Positions 34,074 through 38,527 of a stretch of DNA of 38,527 bases are shown here, in pieces. The DNA is taken from NCBI GenBank assembly GCA_027296055.1, contig JAPUJT010000063.1, forward strand, positions 1-38,527, in the 5' to 3' direction. Under the pieces are notes generated by a model. The model did no database searches. It saw only the letters and a list, made by a program, of their open reading frames with translations, and was not told the DNA's origin. The DNA is from Planctomycetota bacterium (GTDB lineage Bacteria; Planctomycetota; JAPUJT01). The first letter of the stretch is position 1. Every line of letters starts with the position of its first letter. Position numbers and translations under genes: made by a program.

Positions 34074-35900
34074 TCAATACGTCCTTCGTTGGCGGGAGGA
34101 GGGGATGGAGAGCTGCTTGCGATACTTCGTCACCGTCCGGCGCGCGATGGCGAGACCTTTCTCCCGACGCAATATGCGGGCGATGTCCTCATCGGAGAGC
34201 GGGCTCTTCTTGTCTTCCTTTTCGATGATCTGGCGCACCTTCTGCTTGATGCTGAGGGTCGACTCCATCGTTCCGTCATGGCCCATCATTCCCCCGGTGA
34301 AGAAGAACTTCATCGGGTAGATGCCACGCGGCGTCTGGATGTACTTTTCGGAGAGGGCGCGGGAAACGGTGGAGACGTGAACCCCGACCCGATCGGCGAT
34401 GTGCTGCATCTTCAACGGCTTCAGGCGTTCCAGGCCGTAGTCGAGGAAATCTCTCTGTACCTTTATGATCTCCCGATTGATCCTCATCAGAGTGTTCTGT
34501 CTCTGCTCGATCGACTCGATCAGCCACTTCGCCGCCTCGAGCTTCTTCTTGATGAACTCCCGCACCTTGGGGTTGTCCGCCTGCTCCGCGAGCATACGAC
34601 GGTAATGAGGCGATATGTGGATCCGCGGGATGTAAGTGTCTTCCAGGCGGATCTCGTAGTTGCCGTCCACCTCCGTCACGACCACGTCGGGAATGATATA
34701 GTGCGCCGCCTTCTCCGCGAACAGTGAACCCGGCCTGGGGTTGAGCATCCGGATGAAGGCGATCCTCTCCTTGATCTCCTCGAGGTCTGTTCCCAGGGCC
34801 TTGGCGATCTTCGGGAGTCGATTGTTCTGGATATCGGGGAGATGGTTCTCGATGATCCGACGCTCTTCCTTGAACTTTTCCGGATCAGAACCGAGTTGCA
34901 GCAGCAGCACTTCCTTGAGATTTCGGCCGCCCACTCCGGGCGGGTCGAATCTCTGGATGATCCGCAACGTCTGCTGAGCGATGTAGAGGCGAGCGCCGTT
35001 CGTACCGTTGGCGGAGAACTCCGGCGGCTCCAGGAGTAGCGTGGAAGGATCGTCCTCGCTCCCTCCGTGTGACACCGGCTCCGCAGGAGCAGCGGCTGTC
35101 TCCGAGAGGGCGGATGGCTCCACGGCAGGGGGAGGCTGCGCATCCGCAGCTGGAGTCAGTGCATCGACCTTACCCTCGGCGCCGTTCTCGCCCTCGGCCG
35201 TGACCATTGGCTTCATATCGCCCGAGGCGGGGGGCTTCATATCGCCGGAGGCGGGGTGCTCCACGTTGCCCGAGGCGGGAGTGTCCATCTCGACCGGGTC
35301 ACCAGACTGCCCAATCTCTGTCGGGGGGACCGGGGGACTCGTGTCGGCGGCGAACGACTCGATGAGATCTTCCAGGGAGTAGGGGAGGTATCCGTTGTCG
35401 TCGAGATTGTAGATCAGGTACTCTGCGAGGGCTCGGATCTCGGACACGATTTCCCGATCGTCTCCGCCCCTCTCTCTCATCCAGGAGATGAAATCTCGAT
35501 CCGCGGCGGAGATGATGCTGAGCAAGTGGAGCTGCTGAATGAGATATTCCTGGAGGGTCACGGAGGGCGCGGCTGTATTCTCCATCGCCTCGCGCTTGCG
35601 GTCCTCCGTGCCCGCGCCGTTCGCTGATCTCCCTGCCGAGGAAAAGTAGTCGTTCCAAACGGCATCGACTCTCTCGAGCCCTTCGAGCTCGCGCTCCAGG
35701 TCATCCTCGGAGGACGGTTCTTCCTCCGCGTCCGGCGTGACGAGATCTTCCTCGAGGGTGGGGTTCTGTTCGAGTTCCTCTTTGACGAGGTCCTGAAGCT
35801 CTAGGGCGGGAAGCTGGAGAATCTCAATCGACTGGATGATCTGAGGAGCCAGCCGGAGCTTCTGCTCAAGACGAAGTTGGAGAGAGACCTCCATTCTCAT
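34074..35900 (-). CDS. rpoN: RNA polymerase sigma-54 factor
   Basis: This 608-residue sigma factor recruits RNA polymerase to -24/-12 promoters and needs an activator ATPase. Region I (SLQLRLEQKLRLAPQIIQSI) at the N-terminus interacts with activators. The acidic region II follows. The core-binding region is at about 110-185 and 300-400 (QRFDPPGVGGRNLKE), the DNA-binding helix-turn-helix is at about 480-520 (HIADRVGVHVSTVSRAL), and the C-terminal RpoN box reads ARRTVTKYRKQL. At about 188-298, in the core-binding region, sits an Ala/Pro/Glu/Ser-rich low-complexity insert not found in typical sigma-54; it includes three 8-residue repeats (PASGDMKP-like). The start codon has GGAGACC upstream. No activator with the GAFTGA motif appears in the window. 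Confidence 0.96.
   Translation of the reverse strand: MRMEVSLQLRLEQKLRLAPQIIQSIEILQLPALELQDLVKEELEQNPTLEEDLVTPDAEEEPSSEDDLERELEGLERVDAVWNDYFSSAGRSANGAGTEDRKREAMENTAAPSVTLQEYLIQQLHLLSIISAADRDFISWMRERGGDDREIVSEIRALAEYLIYNLDDNGYLPYSLEDLIESFAADTSPPVPPTEIGQSGDPVEMDTPASGNVEHPASGDMKPPASGDMKPMVTAEGENGAEGKVDALTPAADAQPPPAVEPSALSETAAAPAEPVSHGGSEDDPSTLLLEPPEFSANGTNGARLYIAQQTLRIIQRFDPPGVGGRNLKEVLLLQLGSDPEKFKEERRIIENHLPDIQNNRLPKIAKALGTDLEEIKERIAFIRMLNPRPGSLFAEKAAHYIIPDVVVTEVDGNYEIRLEDTYIPRIHISPHYRRMLAEQADNPKVREFIKKKLEAAKWLIESIEQRQNTLMRINREIIKVQRDFLDYGLERLKPLKMQHIADRVGVHVSTVSRALSEKYIQTPRGIYPMKFFFTGGMMGHDGTMESTLSIKQKVRQIIEKEDKKSPLSDEDIARILRREKGLAIARRTVTKYRKQLSIPSSRQRRTY
35209..35280 (-). repeat. Tandem 24-base repeat (three copies) inside rpoN
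   Basis: Copies at 35209-35232, 35233-35256 and 35257-35280 encode PASGDMKP-type octapeptides in the low-complexity linker of sigma-54. The first two copies differ at one base and the third is more diverged. Being exact multiples of three, they vary in number without frameshift. Confidence 0.85.
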
Positions 35901-35950
35901 GAATGGTCTCCTGCCAGAGATGGGCAGGTCCTCGATTCAACACACCGGCT

Positions 35951-35979
35951 ATTATAAGTCGTCCTTGAAAATGGGTCAA
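35951..35979 (-). promoter_or_regulatory. Sigma-70 promoter of rpoN
   Basis: TTGACC (35979-35974) and perfect TATAAT (35956-35951) are spaced 17 bases apart, starting three bases after the recR stop. Expected leader to the ATG at 35900 is about 45 bases. Confidence 0.85.
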
Positions 35980-35981
35980 GG

Positions 35982-36608
35982 TTACTCGCCGGCGTCCGAG
36001 GGGCCATCATTATCGAATGTCGTGCGGCCCGAAAGCGCGTCGCTGAGGATCGCGCGAGACGCGAACTCGAGGTGGCTACCCGCAGGGATTCCGCGCGCCA
36101 GTCGGGTCACCTTCACATCCAGGTGTCGGAGCCTCTCCACGATGTAGAGCGAAGTGCAGTCCCCTTCCGTCGTCGGGTTCGTGGCCAGGATCACCTCTTT
36201 GATACCCTCGTTCTCCACTCGCTTCAGGAGATTGGAGATCGTGAGATCGTCGGGCTCCACTCCTTCGATGGGAGAGAGCGATCCCATCAATACGTGGAAG
36301 AGACCGCGATAGGAGCCCACCTTTTCGATCGACAGGAGGTCCTTCGGCTCCTCCACGACGCAAACCACATCTCGTTCCCTCCTCGAGTCGATGCAGATCG
36401 GGCAGGGATCCGTTTCCCCGGGGGAGTAGCAGATAGAGCAGGGACGGATTCCTCGCTTCACCGCTTCGATGGCGGCGACGAGTCCGCTCACTTCCGTCTC
36501 CGAAGAGCGCACGATGTAGAAGGCGAGTCGCTCTGCGGTCTTCGAACCGATACCGGGGAGCCTGGCGAACTCCTCGATCAGTCTGGCTATGGAAGGTGAA
36601 TAGCTCAT
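35982..36608 (-). CDS. recR: Recombination mediator protein RecR
   Basis: The 208-residue protein acts with RecF and RecO to load RecA at gaps. The N-terminal helix-hairpin-helix (FARLPGIGSKTAERLAFYIV) is followed by a four-Cys zinc finger (CSICYSPGETDPCPIC, about 57-72). The Toprim domain (about 80-175) runs from VVCVVEEPKDLLSIEK to LARGIPAGSHLEF. Length fits the family (about 200). The ATG at 36608 lacks an obvious ribosome site. It is 60 bases after ybaB and is followed by rpoN, with the usual dnaX-ybaB-recR order. Confidence 0.97.
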   Translation of the reverse strand: MSYSPSIARLIEEFARLPGIGSKTAERLAFYIVRSSETEVSGLVAAIEAVKRGIRPCSICYSPGETDPCPICIDSRRERDVVCVVEEPKDLLSIEKVGSYRGLFHVLMGSLSPIEGVEPDDLTISNLLKRVENEGIKEVILATNPTTEGDCTSLYIVERLRHLDVKVTRLARGIPAGSHLEFASRAILSDALSGRTTFDNDGPSDAGE

Positions 36609-36668
36609 TGTTTGATCGGGGGAGGCCGGACGATCGCGGTGACCCCAGGGGATCGCCCGCGGTCCACG

Positions 36669-36995
36669 TCATAATCCCATGAGGCCAGAAAGGTCCAGGC
36701 CACCGGTCGCCTTTCCCATCTCCTTCTGGGCCATCTCCCCCGCCTTCTTCAATCCCTGGTTGACGGCCGCGACGATCATGTCCTCGACCATCTCGGGTTC
36801 TTCCGACTTGAGGACCTCGGGATCGATCTTGACTGACAGGACTTCCCGTTGGCCGTTGACGTGGGCGCGGACCATCCCGCCGCCTGCGTTCCCCTCGGCA
36901 ACCATCTCTTTGAGGTCCGCCTGGATCTTGGCCATACGTTTTTGCATCTGCTGGGCTTGTTTCATCAGATCGCCCATGCCGAAGCCACCCTTCAT
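36669..36995 (-). CDS. ybaB: Nucleoid-associated protein, YbaB/EbfC family
   Basis: The 108-residue protein is a DNA-binding dimer of the YbaB/EbfC family. It has the expected helix with MKQAQQMQKRMAKIQADLKE, shortened here to QQMQKRMAKIQ as the core, followed by the strand region GMVRAHVNGQREVLSVKIDPEV and the helix DMIVAAVNQGLKKA. The ATG overlaps the dnaX stop (ATGA), and GGAGGAG lies in the dnaX 3' end, so translation is coupled. This position between dnaX and recR is the standard one in many bacteria. Confidence 0.96.
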   Translation of the reverse strand: MKGGFGMGDLMKQAQQMQKRMAKIQADLKEMVAEGNAGGGMVRAHVNGQREVLSVKIDPEVLKSEEPEMVEDMIVAAVNQGLKKAGEMAQKEMGKATGGLDLSGLMGL

Positions 36996-38527
36996 CTTCG
37001 CTCCTCCTGCTTTGGGGTCTCCCCTTCGCCCAGGATGTCCTTCGCCGCCTCCACCCAGGGATGTTTCCCTGGGTCCGGGGCATCATCCTTCCCCGGGGTG
37101 GCCCGAATCTCTATCGGGCCGCTGCCGACTCGTTCGAGCACTTCCTCGATGAACTTCCTTCGTGAGGGGTTCTTCATGGCCTGGTCGATCATCGCGTGGG
37201 TATTCTCGGGATAGACGGTCACGAGGACTCCGTCGGAGAGGGAGACGGGTCGCATCAGATCCAGGATGCTTCCCAGTGTGGGTTTTTCATCCCGGACGAT
37301 CTCCACCGCCTTTTTCCAGAGCGTAGCAACCTCGCTCCCGCCGGATTGCCCAGCAGGAGGTGGGAGTGGCGCCTCTTCGGATACGGTAGCGGCCTCGGCT
37401 CCGGCGGAGAGGCGGTTCACGACTTCGTTCAGGGAGACGAGTCGAGGCAGACGTGAGAGCTCCACCAGGGCGACCTCCACCCGGATCCGGGGGAGCGAAT
37501 CGAGACGGATGCGCGAGCGCGCCTCCTGCAGGACCGCCAGGTAGTGGAGCAACGTATCGACCGTGAACGATGATGTCACCTCGAGGAGCTTCTCCATTTC
37601 CTCCGAGGATCTCGAAAGGAGACCCCCGGCGTCCGGGCTGATGCGGAGAAGGAGGAGGTCGCGGGTGACCTCCACCGTCTGGGAGAGATAGTCGTGGAGA
37701 TCCGCTCCCTCCCGAAGTAGCTGATCCAGGGCCCGGAGCGCGCCCGCCGCATCACCATCTCGCATCCGAGCGAGGATCGACAGGATTTCTGACGAGTCGA
37801 GGATGCCGAGCATCTCGGCGACGGTGCTCTCGGTGACCGTCCCTCCCGCGAACGAGATCGACTGGTCCAGGAGCGAGAGAGCATCTCGCAGGCTTCCGCC
37901 CGAGCGCTTGGCCATCGCCCAGAGAGCCGGCTCTCCGACGTCGACTCCCTCGTCCGAGCACACGCTCTTCATCGACTCGACGAGCTCTTCTGTCCGGATG
38001 CGATGGAAATTGAACCGCTGGCATCGGGAGTGAATCGTGGCGGGGAGCTTCTGCGGATCCGTCGTTGCGAAGAAGAAGAGCACGTGGGGGGGAGGCTCCT
38101 CGAGCGTCTTGAGCAAGGCGTTGAATGCAGCCACGGAGAGCATGTGGACTTCATCAATGATGTACACCTTGTAGGGGCTTCGGCTGGATGCGTAGCGAGC
38201 CGATTCCCTCAACGCTCGGACCTCTTCCACTCCGTTGTTGGAGGCCCCGTCGATCTCGAGGACGTCAATGTCCTCCCCGACGGAGATCTGGGAGCAGGTC
38301 TCGCACTCGTTGCAGGGTTCCGCCCCCTTTCGGTTGGGACAGTTGATCGCCTTGGCGAGGATTCGGGCGACGGTCGTCTTGCCCACCCCGCGAGGGCCGG
38401 CGAAGAGGTAGGCGTGTGCAAGTCGGTCCTGGGCGATGGCGTTCCGGAGGGTCTGGACGATCGGGGCCTGGCCCACCACCTCATCGAAATGGAGAGGACG
38501 GTATTTTCGGGCGAGGACCTGGTAGGT
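36992..38527 (-). CDS. dnaX: DNA polymerase III subunit gamma/tau, N-terminus just cut off
   Basis: The frame is open to the window edge and 511 residues are visible; the first visible residues TYQVLARKYRP are 2-3 residues inside the usual start, so only the very N-terminus is missing. It is the clamp-loader ATPase. Walker A GPRGVGKTT (about 42-50), zinc-binding Cys cluster (CPNRKGAEPCNECETC), Walker B IIDEVHML, sensor 1 FFFATTDPQKLP and the SRC motif (HSRCQRFNF) are all present. After the collar domain a Pro/Ala-rich linker (about 390) leads to a C-terminal domain of about 110 residues, shorter than the E. coli tau tail. I see no A-rich slippery site for a gamma frameshift. Translationally coupled to ybaB. 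Confidence 0.97.
   Translation of the reverse strand, partial: TYQVLARKYRPLHFDEVVGQAPIVQTLRNAIAQDRLAHAYLFAGPRGVGKTTVARILAKAINCPNRKGAEPCNECETCSQISVGEDIDVLEIDGASNNGVEEVRALRESARYASSRSPYKVYIIDEVHMLSVAAFNALLKTLEEPPPHVLFFFATTDPQKLPATIHSRCQRFNFHRIRTEELVESMKSVCSDEGVDVGEPALWAMAKRSGGSLRDALSLLDQSISFAGGTVTESTVAEMLGILDSSEILSILARMRDGDAAGALRALDQLLREGADLHDYLSQTVEVTRDLLLLRISPDAGGLLSRSSEEMEKLLEVTSSFTVDTLLHYLAVLQEARSRIRLDSLPRIRVEVALVELSRLPRLVSLNEVVNRLSAGAEAATVSEEAPLPPPAGQSGGSEVATLWKKAVEIVRDEKPTLGSILDLMRPVSLSDGVLVTVYPENTHAMIDQAMKNPSRRKFIEEVLERVGSGPIEIRATPGKDDAPDPGKHPWVEAAKDILGEGETPKQEERR

Noticed and set aside
35209-35280. Three tandem 24-base repeats as a possible CRISPR array
   Set aside because: There are no spacers, and the repeats are in frame inside rpoN.
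36076-37086. Minus-strand frame overlapping recR and ybaB
   Set aside because: It is a shifted frame of two well-identified genes, with Arg/Gly-rich content and no domain.

Overview
The window is high-GC bacterial DNA. I see no rRNA, insertion sequence, prophage or CRISPR array. Four proteins carry lipoprotein signal peptides (one of them looks like a small outer-membrane barrel), and an exopolysaccharide-type tyrosine autokinase is also present, which suggests a diderm (Gram-negative-type) organism. Sigma-70-like promoters close to the TTGACA/TATAAT consensus are easy to find. I cannot name the phylum; the very large repeat lipoprotein and the HEAT/TPR/PQQ fusion would fit a poorly cultivated lineage, but that is a guess.

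Layout. 1-15574 (minus) holds two adjacent paralogous lipoprotein genes. The downstream one (1-965) runs off the window. The other is a 14.5 kb gene for a 4824-residue protein made of 8 beta-sandwich-like modules, 9 IPT/TIG domains and 9 YVTN-type beta-propellers. 15575-15943 is a divergent promoter region. 15944-19529 (plus) holds a lipoprotein with barrel-like features, a metallophosphoesterase translationally coupled to a galactokinase-family kinase, and an unusual protein that looks like two subtilase pro-domains without a protease. 19636-21345 (minus) is an AGCS sodium:amino-acid symporter that appears to start at ATC. 21558-22028 (plus) is a small PEGA-like lipoprotein. 22043-22226 (minus) is the remnant of a TfoX N-terminal-domain gene. 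22234-24036 (minus) is a secreted esterase with extra domains, followed by tRNA-Asp, a BNR/Asp-box protein (plus), an Hsp20 chaperone (minus) and tRNA-Val (minus).

26597-38527 (minus) is a compact block. It begins, in transcription order, with the recombination/replication set dnaX-ybaB-recR, then rpoN (own promoter), a MoxR AAA+ ATPase, and then, from another internal promoter, two membrane proteins, a HEAT-TPR-PQQ-TPR fusion protein and a BY-kinase. 

The housekeeping genes (dnaX, ybaB, recR, rpoN, tRNAs) are well identified. The most unusual content is the giant propeller/TIG lipoprotein pair with its alternating two-unit super-repeat and about 20 copies of an Asp-rich inserted loop. Other points worth a second look are the stand-alone pro-domain protein, the sigma-54 factor with a repeat-bearing linker, the ATC start codon and the TfoX remnant.
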